Assembly (NCBI GenBank): GCA_002077065.1
Contig: NAJO01000013.1
Location: 620,001-684,000, forward strand
Length of the DNA stretch: 64,000 nucleotides
Direction: 5' to 3'
Origin: Cryoendolithus antarcticus
Lineage: Eukaryota > Ascomycota > Dothideomycetes > Cladosporiales > Cladosporiaceae
Numbering within the stretch: position 1 is the first letter of the stretch; each line of letters begins with the position of its first letter. The notes beneath the pieces were generated by a model. That model was not told the DNA's origin. It saw nothing but the letters and a program-made list of their open reading frames with translations, and did no database searches. This document shows, in pieces, positions 43,128 through 54,260 of this stretch. Both the position numbers and the translations under genes were made by a program.

Positions 43128-45248
43128 ATGTCGTCCACCGGTACCTTCAGAGGCACTCCAAAGAGTCGACCAGCGCCTCAGCAAGCCTTCTCCGACAGTC
43201 CCTCAAACATCCCCGTCCCCAGGCCAAAGCTGGAGTCGACAGTCAGCGAAGCGAGTACAAGCTATAGCGCGAGCAGAGCGAAGCAATCGAAGCGCGATGA
43301 GGTATGTCTGGAACCCTCTTCCTGCTCTCTCAGGTCGGAGAGTCGCAATGACTGACACAGTCCAACCCCCAGGCAATCCGCGTCAAGCTTGAGAAAGACC
43401 TCAACAAGAAGCGCGGTGCCGCTGGCCGCGCACGACAAACCCGAAAAGCACCTCCTGGTACGGTCATGGCCCTTCGTCCCAATCAAGCTCTCCAGATCAA
43501 GCCCAACACCTCCGTCACCGAAGCCGCCCAGCTCATGGCTGCGAAGAGGGAGGACTGCGTCCTGGTCACCGACGATGACGAACGTATAGCCGGTATATTT
43601 ACAGCGAAGGATCTTGCCTTCCGAGTTGTTGGCGCAGGGCTGAAAGCTAACAATGTCACGATTGCCGAGATCATGACGAAGAACCCGCTCTGCGCGAAGA
43701 CGGACACGAGTGCCACAGATGCACTGGACTTGATGGTCAGGAAAGGGTTCAGGCACTTGCCGGTCATGGACGAGAATCACGACATCTCGGGTATTCTGGA
43801 TATCACGAAGTGCTTCTACGATGCCATGGAGAAGCTGGAGCGGGCCTATAGCTCCTCGAAGAAGCTGTACGATGCGCTTGAGGGCGTGCAGGCGGAGCTT
43901 GGCTCGAGTCAGCCGCAGCAGGTCATACAGTATGTCGAGGCTGTGCGGCAGAGGATGTCTGGACCTACGCTGGAGAGCGTGCTCAATGGGCTACCGCCTA
44001 CGACCGTGTCCGTGCGGACGAGTGTGAGGGAGGCGGCGCAGTTGATGAAGGAGAACCATACAACTGCGGTGCTTGTGCAGGATCAGGGGCAGATTACGGG
44101 TATCTTCACATCGAAGGATGTCGTTCTGCGGGTCATTGCAGCTGGACTTGACCCATCGACCTGCAGTGTAATCCGTGTGATGACGCCTCACCCCGACTTC
44201 GCACCACTGGACATGAGCATACAGCAGGCGCTCAGGAAGATGCACGATGGACACTACCTGAATCTTCCGGTCATGAACAAAGAAAGCGATGAGATTGTTG
44301 GCATGGTGGATGTGCTGAAACTGACTTACGCTACTCTTGACCAGGTCGGTCTCCTGCTCTCAACTCTCATGACCCTTGCTGACAATTCCGCAGATCAACA
44401 GCATGTCCACCGGCGACTCCGAAGGCCCAGCTTGGAATAAATTCTGGATGTCCATGGACGCAGAAACCGAATCGATGATGTCCGGCGAGAATGGCACTGG
44501 CAGCCATATGCCGCAGACTCCCGATGCACGATCTCTCATGTCGCCAGACCACCAGCGCCCAGGCATGGACCGGCTAGATAGCGTCTTGCCCAATGACTCT
44601 GCGTCGCATAACGGCGCCGCAGACTCACCCGAGCGCTCAGCTTTTGGCGGCGCAGTGGAAGACCTGCCATTCACCTTCAAATTCAAGGCGCCGTCTGGAA
44701 GAGTGCACAGGTTACAAGTCACTGCTTCTGCTGGGTTGGCAGAGCTGATCGGCGTCGTATCCGAGAAGCTAGGAGGTGAAGCTGAGTCCATCGGCGGCGC
44801 GCCGACGTTCGACGAAGGCAAACTAGCCCACACCGGTTTCGCACTCTCCTACCTCGACAACGAAGGCGACACAGTCAGCATTACCTCTGACCACGACCTC
44901 ATCGAAGCCATCAACTTGGCACGCCAAGCGAGGAAGGACAAAGTCGACCTCTTCGTGCATGACCGCGAGAAGCCTGCTCTAAGTGCCACGCTGGAGCCAC
45001 AGCCGGCGCTTGTTCCTCCAACGCCTTCGGAGAGTCAGGTCAGGCGAAGGAGGGACACTGATGAGGAGGCGGAGAGTGTGAGTGCAAGGCGGAAGGAGAG
45101 AAAGAGCGGTGCCGGTGCAAAGGAACAGGTCCCACAAGTCATTCAGGGAGTGCCGAATGAGATGCTGCTGCCTGGTGCGATTGCGGTATTGGCAGGCGTT
45201 ATCATCATTACGTTTGCGATTGGGAGGGCGAGTAGTAGCAGCCGGTAG
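43128..45248 (+). CDS. CBS and PB1 domain protein with C-terminal membrane anchor
   Basis: Three exons: 43128-43301, 43373-44344 and 44394-45248, with introns of 71 and 49 nt. The product is 666 aa. The joins link SKRDE to AIRVKLEKDLNKKRG and KLTYATLDQ to INSMSTGDSEGPAWNKFW. Four CBS motifs form two Bateman modules: PNTSVTEAAQLMAAKREDCVLV, AKTDTSATDALDLMVRKGFRHLPVMD, VRTSVREAAQLMKENHTTAVLV and DMSIQQALRKMHDGHYLNLPVM. A PB1 domain follows near residues 470-560 (FTFKFKAPSGRVHRLQV, with the acidic YLDNEGDTVSITSDHDL motif). The last 30 residues form a membrane helix (MLLPGAIAVLAGVIIITFAIG), so the protein is probably tail-anchored facing the cytosol. CBS modules usually bind adenine nucleotides. 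The same domain order is known from fungal Mug70-type proteins; the function is poorly defined. Confidence 0.92.
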
Positions 45249-45954
45249 ATCTACGGGAGACGCACAGTTGGAGCAGAGGTTGAGTCATGGAGAAGCATGC
45301 AATTTGTAGCGTTCAGAGATACCACCATGCTCAGCAGTCATTCGTATTCATTAGCAAGGCTGCCTCCCTTTCCATAGCTTGCAATTATCAAAAAGTCCAA
45401 CATCCTGAAACTCACTCCACGCGGCTCAAGCGGCCCGCACCCAGCCAGGCTGAGGATGTCTGACGTAGCCGGCCAATCTCGCACTAGCGTGTGTTGACAA
45501 ACTTCTGGTCGCCGCGCAACGCCTTGAAAATCCCATGGCTGGTGGCTGGACGACCAACCTCGATGATTTCAACATATGCACGATTGTAAGGGAACTGCCG
45601 GAAGAAAGGAACATCTCTCAGCTAAGCTATACTCCTCCACTCCACAAACCTAGCATTATCTACCTCTGCACATACTGCTGTACTGCACGACTGAGAAGGA
45701 CTTTGACATTCTGGTTGCTGCAGAGACGAACGAAGCCCGCATTCCAACCTCTACGCCTCTCTGCCGACTCAACCCGACCGATCACTACTCTACATACCTT
45801 TCCTCGAACCCGACACGCGCAAGTCGCCGCATTCCTCACCCTACCTCTTCTCCCAGCCCAAGCGGGCGGGAGGAAATCACTACACCCTCTCACGGCCACG
45901 TGTGAGAGCGTAGACTGCATACCAGACAGTCGGTAGACCTTCTCTACCTCCGCC
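45249..45954. other. intergenic, promoter of the Fig1-family gene
   Basis: About 700 bp between two plus-strand genes. It contains short unsupported frames. It presumably holds one 3' UTR and the Fig1 promoter. Confidence 0.5.
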
Positions 45955-46906
45955 ATGGCGAATATACGGTTCGCAGTGGGTATTCAGCGCCTCATACCAT
46001 TCCTGGGATACCATCATGTGCTGATGATATTGATTGCCGTGGCGATAATATTACTCTGTACGTCTTCCTCCGCCCCCTACGCTGGCCTCTAGCGAGCTCT
46101 TGAGTGGCTGATATACTGACTGAAATACGGTATAGCACTTCTACTAGCAGGCTGCTCCTCCTCCTCCCCCCTCATTCCCGGCATCTTCCTCATAAACTTC
46201 TACTACGACCAATACACACCTACCTACGACCCCACGCAAGTCGATCCGGGTGTCACAGCAGCGATAGCGAACATCGTTGGCCAAGCACAGCTAGAAGTAC
46301 GAGTTGGATACTTCGGCCTGTGTGTGAACACCGATGGCGCGTTCCTCTGCTCGAACAATGCCACAGCATTGGCGGAGCAAGTGAGCATCGATCAGGACCC
46401 GCTGAATTTGGTGTGGGTGGCTACGACGTTCAAGGATGCGGTGGTGTTCCCATACCTCCTGTAAGTTCTACTTCTCCCCTTTTTCCCCTCTGCTTCCAGC
46501 TCGCAGCAGTACTGACACCAATAATAGCATTGTCGCCATAGTCCTCGCCTTTGTGACCTTCCTCCTCCTCGCCACCTTCCCCGGCTGGCACGAAGAACAC
46601 GACGCCCGCACCGGCTCCGACATAGACATCAAACCCTTTCCCTCGCGGCCAGTATCCCAAGTCGCGCTCGCACTGATCTTCATCGCCTCGATCTTCGTCC
46701 TCGTGTCTGTGCTTTGGCAACACACGGCCTCAGTGGCAGCGGCGCAGATAGCGCAGGACTTCGGGAACGGGAGTGTGAGGAGTGGCGTGGGCACGAGTGC
46801 AATGGTTTTGGGGTGGTTTGGATTTGGGTTGCTGGTTGTTGTGACGATTGGGTTGTTGGTTATGATTCTGAGTATACATCTGTTGGATAAGTTGACGGAT
46901 GAGTGA
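45955..46906 (+). CDS. FIG1: Fig1-family membrane protein (calcium uptake / membrane fusion regulator)
   Basis: Three exons: 45955-46057, 46136-46460 and 46528-46906, with introns of 78 and 67 nt. The product is 268 aa. The first exon gives MANIRFAVGIQRLIPFLGY and the first membrane helix. The join continues as LLLAGCSSSSPLIPGIFLINFYYD. The extracellular loop carries the Fig1 signature area VGYFGLCVN and a partner cysteine in GAFLCSNN. Three further helices follow (IVAIVLAFVTFLLLATFPGW, VALALIFIASIFVLVSVLW, GWFGFGLLVVVTIGLLVM), so the topology is four-pass like claudin/PMP22-type proteins. In yeast and Candida, Fig1 supports low-affinity calcium influx and cell fusion in mating; in filamentous fungi it is linked to sexual development. 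That role is inferred. Expression would be expected to depend on pheromone or development. Confidence 0.9.
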
Positions 46907-47645
46907 GAAGAATGATGGGGGATTGAGAAGCGAGGAGCGATTGGGGTCGAGGACGAGCAGCAGACATCTCATCGCATCTCTCGAGCCATGCGCTTGGAAG
47001 GAGTAGTGGTGACTGGCATGCAAAGCCGATAATGCGATACACGAGCTGCGCCTTTCAGGGAGCATGGACATGGCGTTCTTGGTCGATACAAGGGACATGG
47101 CAGGATACCCGCCATGCCTGGCTGGCAAGCTCGAGACTGCGCATTGCGCAAGGCTCGTACATAAAATGAGCAATTAAGGAGATGTCGGTAATATACTCTC
47201 GGCTGCTTCGCAGTCGCTCTCACTATCAATGGTCTGTTCTCTTCTCCTGTTCTCTTCTTCGCCTTCTCGTCTTCCGCTTCGATGTTATGCTCATGCGCGT
47301 GGTGCGCAACGGCACTTGATGATGTCGACGGCAGTCAGCTGCTTGTCTTTCCGTTTCTTCCTGGCTGATGATGGGCTCTTGCGTATTGCCGTGACGGCGA
47401 GCAACAGCGATCAAGATGGAGTCGCAGCACGAGGAGGAGGTGAGGCGAGCAAGTTTTTGGTGTGCTTTTTGGCAACTGATTGGTAGATTATCGCAAACGC
47501 AAGTATCAAAAAGCAAGCCCATCGGCATCAGTCTCGGGCAAAAGCAACGCAAGCAAAACTCTCAATCTCTCAGCCTTCGATACCCTCCACTCCTCCCCTT
47601 CTCCCTCTCTCCCTCTCCCATCTCCCTTCAACCTCTATCGCCGCC
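46907..47645. other. intergenic between convergent genes
   Basis: About 740 bp between the stops of the Fig1 gene (plus) and Argonaute (minus). A C/T-rich stretch lies just beyond the Argonaute stop (47571-47640). Short frames are not supported. Confidence 0.5.
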
Positions 47646-50576
47646 TCAAATGTACCACATGGAGGTGTTGATGGCGCCCTGGTTGGGCATCGGCAACAGC
47701 GGATCAACGATCACCGTGGTCTTGTCGGAGGAGCCGATGGTAGTCTGCTGCGGCGCGCCCTCGCTCGGGTTGCCCCACTTGGGATCGTGCGACACAGCAC
47801 GAAGCGCAGCGATGTGCGCATAGTAGATGGCGGGATGAATCGAGACTGGAGTCGTAGCACGCATGTACTGGTAGGAGTGCTCGTACAGAAGGGTGTAGAT
47901 CTCGTCGTTGCTCATCTTACACTCGTTGAGAATGACGTGGTAGTGAGTTGGACGAGCAGTGCCCTTGATGGCAGCGTGGGCGCAGAGATAGAAGTCATTC
48001 TCGAAGGGATGAGTGACGCCAGTCTCAACGAAGGTGCCGGGAAGAGGGTTGCCATTCCGGTCTCCGCGATCGGGGAAGAAGCGGATGTGGTGGCGCTTGG
48101 AGCCAACGATGGCAGTGATCGGGATGTTCATAGCGGCGTTGGCGGACTTGAGAAGAGCCTTGATATCGTGAATCTCTTGCTCAAGAACGTGACGGTACTG
48201 GCCCTCCGAGACCCCGTCGCGCATGTAGATGACGCGCTGCGGGAACTTGCCATTGCCGACGGTCTGAACCCAGTGCTGGATTTGAGGCTTGAGAAGGCTG
48301 TTGATATTCTCGGTGGTGATCATCTCCACACGGTACCCGTTGGTCTGAACGCTGCCGGAGTAGCGAGCAGCGAGATTGTCCATGGAGACGGTGAGAGCAG
48401 CCATGGAGCCTGCTTGAGACCCAGGAGCGGCGTGAGAGACGTCGGCACCGATGATCATAGTGGGAACAGTGAAGATGCCACCTGGACCACCAGACTTGGG
48501 CCCAACAGCACGGCAGGTGGTGCCACCCAGCTTGGCGTTGAACTTCATCAGTACGTTGGAGATGTACTGGGGCTGGCACTTCTGCACATGAGCGTACTGC
48601 ATGCACTGAGTCACCACACCGTAGCGACACTCAGCAGAGCGCTTGATGCGGCCGTAAACACCAGCATCCTTATCAGGGAGGATGAAGAGGAGGATCTGCG
48701 GACGAGCGTTGGCAGCGGTGCCAGCGGCGTTCCAGGCCTTAGTCACCCAATCTCCCACGTCATCTCCGGCAGTGAGATTCATGACGGGAGAGGCGTTCTC
48801 GACCTTGCCGCCGTGACCCTTGTAGATCTTAACAAACTCCGCGACGAAGTTGTCGATGGTGGCCTTCTCAGGCTTGCCACCGCGGCGACCAGAGCAGACA
48901 GTGATCGACCAAGCCTTGAGAGGAGCGGGGTTGGAGGCGAGAAACTTCTTGCCCTTGAGATCCCAGCGACCAGAAGTGCCAGGCTTCGCATCACCGGCAC
49001 CGTACTTGACGACCGGAGCAGTGAGAACACGACCATCAACAACAGTCTTGGTAGGGTTGACACGAAGCCCGAAGTGCTTGAGGACAGGATCGTTGGACCA
49101 GTCCAACATCTTGAGGCCGTGGTCGATAGCAGCCCAGCGCTGAGCTGGAGGGGTGACGGCGAATTTGATCATCTCGGAGGTTTGCTTCTCGTCGCATTTG
49201 AAGGGATATCTCTGATTCTCCTTGACAATGCAAAGCTCCATTGGAAAGATGGTGTTCTTGCCTCTAGTCATCTTGACCAGAGGAAGCTCGGGGAATTGAA
49301 GGCGGATGTTGTAGGACTTGGCGAAGTAATCGAAGATTGAGGTGGTGACCTCCTTAACAGACTGCTTGTCGAGAGCCTGAAACTTGTGCTCCTTAGCGGT
49401 CTTGAAGATAAAGCTCTCAATACACCACTCAGCCTCCTCGCTGCCGCGGTGCTTGGTGATCACCTTCACGCGCTTGAGGAGCTTCAGCCCTTTGTGAGCG
49501 CGCTCGCGGTTAGTGCGACAGACTTGAATGAGGTCGTTCGTGTTGCGGCAGCCCACCATGTTGAAGGCAAGAATGTCAAGGCGGCTAGCCGTAAAGAACA
49601 TGCCGTTGGCGACGTCGACGTTGATGGTGAGGGTGGCGCCTTGAGGAGTGTGTGCCATGCGGAGTGATTGGTAGACTCCCTTCATGGCCTCAACGCCACG
49701 ACCGAGCAGAGTGCGGTTCTCGCCTCGCTTGAAGAACGAGCGCTTGATCTGAGTGAATTGCTTGGAAGGGTACTCGCGAAGGAGGTGGTCAAGGAAGTTG
49801 ATGGCCTCCAGTGAGCCATTATCGAAGTGATCAACCTTGCGACTCATGTAAGCCAGAAGGGTGTCGAAGTGGACCTTGTTCGTCTGACGGATGAGGATGC
49901 GCTGTGTGTCTGGCTGCTTGCCAGCCTTGGTGGTCTGGCTACGCTCCTGGTCCATGTTGAGGTTGAGCCTAAGCTCACGATCGACATTCTTCAAGCTCCA
50001 AGCCAGGCGGTTACCGTCGAAAATGAAACCCTTGCCAAGGGTGTTTTGAACTGTGGCACACTCCCAGACGGCACGGACAAGGCCGCGCTTCTCAACACCA
50101 TTGCCAACCAACACTTCGTACTGGTAGACGGCAACCTTCGGGTACTCGACAACGTTGAAGGTGTTCAACCCGATCTTGGTGGCCTGCCCAAGAGTCGATG
50201 GCTTGGAAGGCTTTTGAACCACATCTGAAGGAGCATACCCGCGCACAGTGTTCCATTGCTGCATCCCGAGGTCGAGATTCTTCGGGAGGCTCTGTGTCAA
50301 CTGGAAGTAATTCTTTGTGCGACCAGAGCCAGAGACTGATGGTGAGCCAACAGCCGATTGCGAAGGTGAGGTGGTGGCTGGGCGAGGCGAGCCGATCGGG
50401 CGGGTGCTGGGCGAGTTGGAAGGGGAACCATCGCGAGACCCGTCGAAGCCACCCATCGCAGTGACGCGCTGCAAGGGTCTGTTATTTACGGAAGGAGGGT
50501 GTGGCGTGCTGCCGGATGTGGTTGATGGCTGAGGAGCGCGCTCAGCCTCAGCCCGCTTCTTCTGTGGACCCGCCAT
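47646..50576 (-). CDS. AGO: Argonaute protein (RNA silencing slicer)
   Basis: A single-exon gene of 976 aa. Order: a Ser/Pro/Gly-rich disordered N-terminus (residues 1-85), the N domain, the linker/DUF1785 region with LLGRGVEAMKGVYQSLR near 290, a PAZ domain (about 330-470), a MID domain (about 540-660, with QILLFILPDKDAGVYGRIKR) and PIWI (about 680-950). The four slicer residues are all present: Asp712 in IIGADVSHAAPGS, Glu751 in GYRVEMI, Asp787 in YMRDGVSEGQYRH and His921 in YYAHIAALRA. The C-terminus is the family-typical MWYI with final hydrophobic residues. It should bind small RNAs from Dicer and cut matching transcripts, as QDE-2 does in Neurospora quelling. No Dicer or RdRP gene is in the window. 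A start at 50576 gives the full N domain. The upstream 5' region is long and gene-free. Confidence 0.97.
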   Translation of the reverse strand: MAGPQKKRAEAERAPQPSTTSGSTPHPPSVNNRPLQRVTAMGGFDGSRDGSPSNSPSTRPIGSPRPATTSPSQSAVGSPSVSGSGRTKNYFQLTQSLPKNLDLGMQQWNTVRGYAPSDVVQKPSKPSTLGQATKIGLNTFNVVEYPKVAVYQYEVLVGNGVEKRGLVRAVWECATVQNTLGKGFIFDGNRLAWSLKNVDRELRLNLNMDQERSQTTKAGKQPDTQRILIRQTNKVHFDTLLAYMSRKVDHFDNGSLEAINFLDHLLREYPSKQFTQIKRSFFKRGENRTLLGRGVEAMKGVYQSLRMAHTPQGATLTINVDVANGMFFTASRLDILAFNMVGCRNTNDLIQVCRTNRERAHKGLKLLKRVKVITKHRGSEEAEWCIESFIFKTAKEHKFQALDKQSVKEVTTSIFDYFAKSYNIRLQFPELPLVKMTRGKNTIFPMELCIVKENQRYPFKCDEKQTSEMIKFAVTPPAQRWAAIDHGLKMLDWSNDPVLKHFGLRVNPTKTVVDGRVLTAPVVKYGAGDAKPGTSGRWDLKGKKFLASNPAPLKAWSITVCSGRRGGKPEKATIDNFVAEFVKIYKGHGGKVENASPVMNLTAGDDVGDWVTKAWNAAGTAANARPQILLFILPDKDAGVYGRIKRSAECRYGVVTQCMQYAHVQKCQPQYISNVLMKFNAKLGGTTCRAVGPKSGGPGGIFTVPTMIIGADVSHAAPGSQAGSMAALTVSMDNLAARYSGSVQTNGYRVEMITTENINSLLKPQIQHWVQTVGNGKFPQRVIYMRDGVSEGQYRHVLEQEIHDIKALLKSANAAMNIPITAIVGSKRHHIRFFPDRGDRNGNPLPGTFVETGVTHPFENDFYLCAHAAIKGTARPTHYHVILNECKMSNDEIYTLLYEHSYQYMRATTPVSIHPAIYYAHIAALRAVSHDPKWGNPSEGAPQQTTIGSSDKTTVIVDPLLPMPNQGAINTSMWYI

Positions 50577-53500
50577 TGATGTGGCGGTGGGAGGATATGA
50601 GGTGGAAGTGTGTTGCGGCGTGCGCTTGATGAGAAGTCAGTCGAATTGTGATGCAAGGTGAATGGAGATGGAAACATACCAAAATGTGTGCTGAGTGTTG
50701 TTGTTGTGATGAGAGGTAGAGGGTAGTCTGCTGAGGCTGTGATGGAAATGTCAGTACTTATCGCTCTGGTGATTTTGATGCTCTCGAGGAGTTGTGATGG
50801 AGAGGCGCTTTTGTTGTGAGGAGCAGCAGCAAAGGTGCTGCTGTGACACGGGGTCTCTGCTGTGGGGGAGATGGTCTGTTCACGTACCAGTCAGGGGATG
50901 AGGCAGAAGCGCCTGCACAGTGGCAAGGCTGTGTGGATGATGGTGTTGATGAAGATGATGGAGGACTGTGCAAGGTGTTGGTGTCAATGGTGTGTCGTCG
51001 TGGTGGAAGTGGTTGAAGTGGATGAGTGTCGGTGGAAGAAAGTGGAAGCCAAAAACTATTAGATAGTCGAACTCGGAACAGAGCTCCACTCTGTGCGCGT
51101 CACATTCAGATCTCGTAGGCTCGTGCGAGCCACGGAGTTGACAGTGAGTGCGGCGGTGAGGGTTTTGTGGCAACAGGAGGGGGTGGAGGTGAGGCTATGG
51201 ACGTATCTTGTGATGGCTGTGACCTTCTGAGCCGTCGAGTGAAGCCAATGCCGGCGTCTTGTGCTGGCAGAGAATGGCGTCGACGAGCCTGTTGGTGCCT
51301 CAGAGCGGAGATTATTACGTGGGTCTGATGTCTCGGCGGACAAAACAGGCAGACAGCACGTAGATCGTCGTTTCTCAGAGCTTGTGGGTTGGCGCGGTGA
51401 TGGCTTGTGTCATCTTGTGTCGAGCACGACGACAAAGCAGTGGAGCTTGTGACGATGGGTGGTGAGAAGGTGGAGTGGGAATGAGGTGATGGGGACGGTG
51501 AGGTAGGATGATGGACGCAAGTATGGCCGTAGGCAGACGCGCCTTACCATAGCGCCGCACTTTCGCGTCTTGGAAAGTACGGCATGGCCTAAATTTCGCA
51601 GGAAGTGGACCATGCTACGATAGACCATAGTATGAGTTACGACGAACAATACCTTAGATCAATACAGACCAAGCCATTTTTCGCAGTCGAGGCAAACCGG
51701 CAAAGGAAATGAAACATTTTGGAGCATGAAGCTGTGCAACACCGAGCAATACCACCCAGCGAGACCTCCGAATATGCCGGCAGATAGACCCGAATAGATC
51801 TTTGAACACTTTACCGACATTGTGCGTCCCGAATGGCCTTTGTGTCCAGATCAAGAGCGGTACCAACGAGGCGAGAACCGAGCGACGAGCGACCAGGAGA
51901 GCAGGACCGTGGGCTATGGCATTTGACACGCCTAATACGACAATTCGGCGAGGCCAGCGTTGCAACTCTAGCGTGCGTAACCACAAGAGCAGACAAATTG
52001 CAGAGAGAGAAGAGGCAAAGAGCAATGGGGCAAAAAATTCGCCCAACAATCAAAGGGAGACCAGGCCATAGCGTGGACATCTGGACAGGAGATGAAGGGC
52101 GAGCTCCAAGCACAGCAGGCAAGAGTCCGGAGGGCAGCAGAACAATCTTGGACCAATCCTGGACCAATCTTGCACCGCAAACTCTTAGGAGACGATGGCA
52201 GCGCGAAGAGCATCCGACAGCCTCCTCTGCCGCTGCCACGAAGCTGGGAAGACTTCCCATAGCGGAGCACAACGACCTTGTGCGGACGAGAGAGAGCCAC
52301 GATGTGAATAGCGGAAGCAGCGTCGACACGAAAGGGTGGAGCAAGAAGAGAAGCCGATTCGATGATGGGAAACGAGAAAGCAGTGCAAGAAGACATGGGA
52401 AAGACACAACCCTTCGCAATCACAGCCCTCTCTGCGACCCGTAATGCCATCCTTCCATGCCACTTCGTGGTGGAGATCCCAGGGTACCATCTCTCCCCCA
52501 CTTCACCTCTGCGGATTGGCGTCGATCGCGACCAACAGTAACACGTCTCCTGCTTTGACTAGTCCGCCGGTGGCATGCTGTTCAGCAAATCGGTGCAGAC
52601 CAGTCCTTGGAACGTTTCGAGGATCCATTCGCATGATCTGGCTTTTCAGCGGTAGTTCTTACGGCGCCATATTGCGCATAGTCAGACGGCTTGGGCTACG
52701 ATCGCATGAGTGGCAAAGAGGACCTATCAGCCGAGCCTACGATAATGATTGCCAGGCCCAATATCTCTCCACAGTAGTGTGTCGCAGTGCGCGACGACGA
52801 CATGCATACTCTGCAAGCTTTCCATTGCCGAGTGACCGGGTACGAGGCAAAATATCGCGCGCGGCAATGTGTCGCGTATTGGTTCCTATGGAACCAGCGA
52901 GATGTGCGACAGCGATGCAGCTTCGGCGTTTGAGTTCGAGTCGTTGTACTGCCGCCGTGAGTTGATGAGTATGAGCAGAGGACGTCTAGTGATCAGATGG
53001 CGATGGCGATGTGAGTGTTGGACGAGGGCATCAAGTGCGAGGCGCGTTCGTGTGGAAGATTGCGTTGAGTCTGTAGCCGCTAATGTGGCAGGCATGGGTT
53101 GCTTAATGTCGACTGCTCCCTACTCCAGTCCATCCGTGGCGAACGAGGCAGTGGCATGAAGTCGCGTCGGATGCTGTGTGCATCATCCGATGCGTTTGTC
53201 GCGATTCAAATGGCGCTGTTTGCTGCGAGATCGAGTTCTCGACTGCTGCTATGGCGACGGTCGACTGTGGTGCAGCATGCTACTGGCAGGAGGTGTACAG
53301 CACACGATCTCGATCTCCGCGACAACGAATCTCGAACTCGACTGGCGATGATGTTCGAGCTAGATGCGATGTCGACACGAAGATGCTCGAGGTTGTGAAT
53401 GAGACGACTGCGCGGGATGCCAAATCCATCACTTTCCGAGTCGCCAAGCGTTTTGCCGATGTCTTACCTGACTAAGCTATTCCTGCGGTACCGCTGCCCC

Positions 53501-54260
53501 TGCTGCGACGACGACAGTGCAATGAGCGGACGCTTCAGCGACGGTATCGATCTGTGGAGCAGTGGCAACACTGAAAGCCTCAAATGAGCAACGATAATTG
53601 TTTGCTACTCGATTGTGACGAGAGCTTAGCCTCAGTAGAGGCCGTCTACGAGCGGAAGAATCAGCAGGACGACTTGCTGGCTTAATTACATGACCCTCTA
53701 GCTCCACCATTCCAGCGCTTCCACACAGTCGACCCGTGGTGCCGCCGCGAGGACCTGTGCAGACTCGGGTTCTGAGCCTGTGACCGTCCGGCATACTCGT
53801 CCTCGATCGATGCATCTCCTCCGGTGGAAAGCCACGCGCGCTTCTAAGTCTACGGCAGCCTGAAGTATCAGCCGCACAGCAGTCTCATTGCCAGTCCGAC
53901 GCGGTACGTGACGAGTACCTCGATGCGAGAATCGCTCTGCTCGCGCAAGACCTCCTATGTTGGCACTGTTGTGAGCATTGAGTCCGTCGCCGCTCGCTGC
54001 AGCCTGCACAGGCCTGAGATCGATGAGCTGCAGCGCCATTCGTATGACATTCTGATTTGTCAAGTGTGTGGACTTGGGACTTCAATGGGCCGGCTCCAGT
54101 CGCGTTACGCAAAAGCAACGTGCGTCCTTAGTGTCGGAGCGACGGCAAGCAGTCTTCTTCAGATGCAGGCCTTTGCAGCTCCGCGTAACATATCAACAGG
54201 GCGACTTCTGCGTCAGTCGCAGAAAGCCTTGAGTCGATAAGAAACCGCCTTGTCGGACTC
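50577..54260. other. gene-poor region upstream of Argonaute
   Basis: About 3.7 kb without a gene I can support. The left part should hold the Argonaute promoter and 5' leader. The longest frames, 51833-52444 (plus, 203 codons) and 51811-52419 (minus, 202 codons), lie on top of each other on opposite strands and show no recognisable domain, as do those at 52444-52965 and 53698-54063. An 11-bp triplicate lies at 52143-52175. I see no transposon ends. Confidence 0.4.
52143..52175 (+). repeat. three tandem copies of an 11-bp unit
   Basis: The unit CAATCTTGGAC occurs as CAATCTTGGAC, CAATCCTGGAC and CAATCTTGCAC in direct tandem. It lies in the gene-poor region. Function is unknown. Confidence 0.85.

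Noticed and set aside
47787..49340. A 517-codon open frame on the plus strand, antisense to Argonaute
   Set aside because: It lies wholly within the Argonaute coding region on the other strand, has no family features, and its composition is that expected from the complement of biased codons. Argonaute is certain, so this is a shadow.
51811..52444. Two frames of just over 200 codons on opposite strands
   Set aside because: They overlap nearly completely, so at most one can be real, and neither shows conserved motifs. Kept only as a finding.
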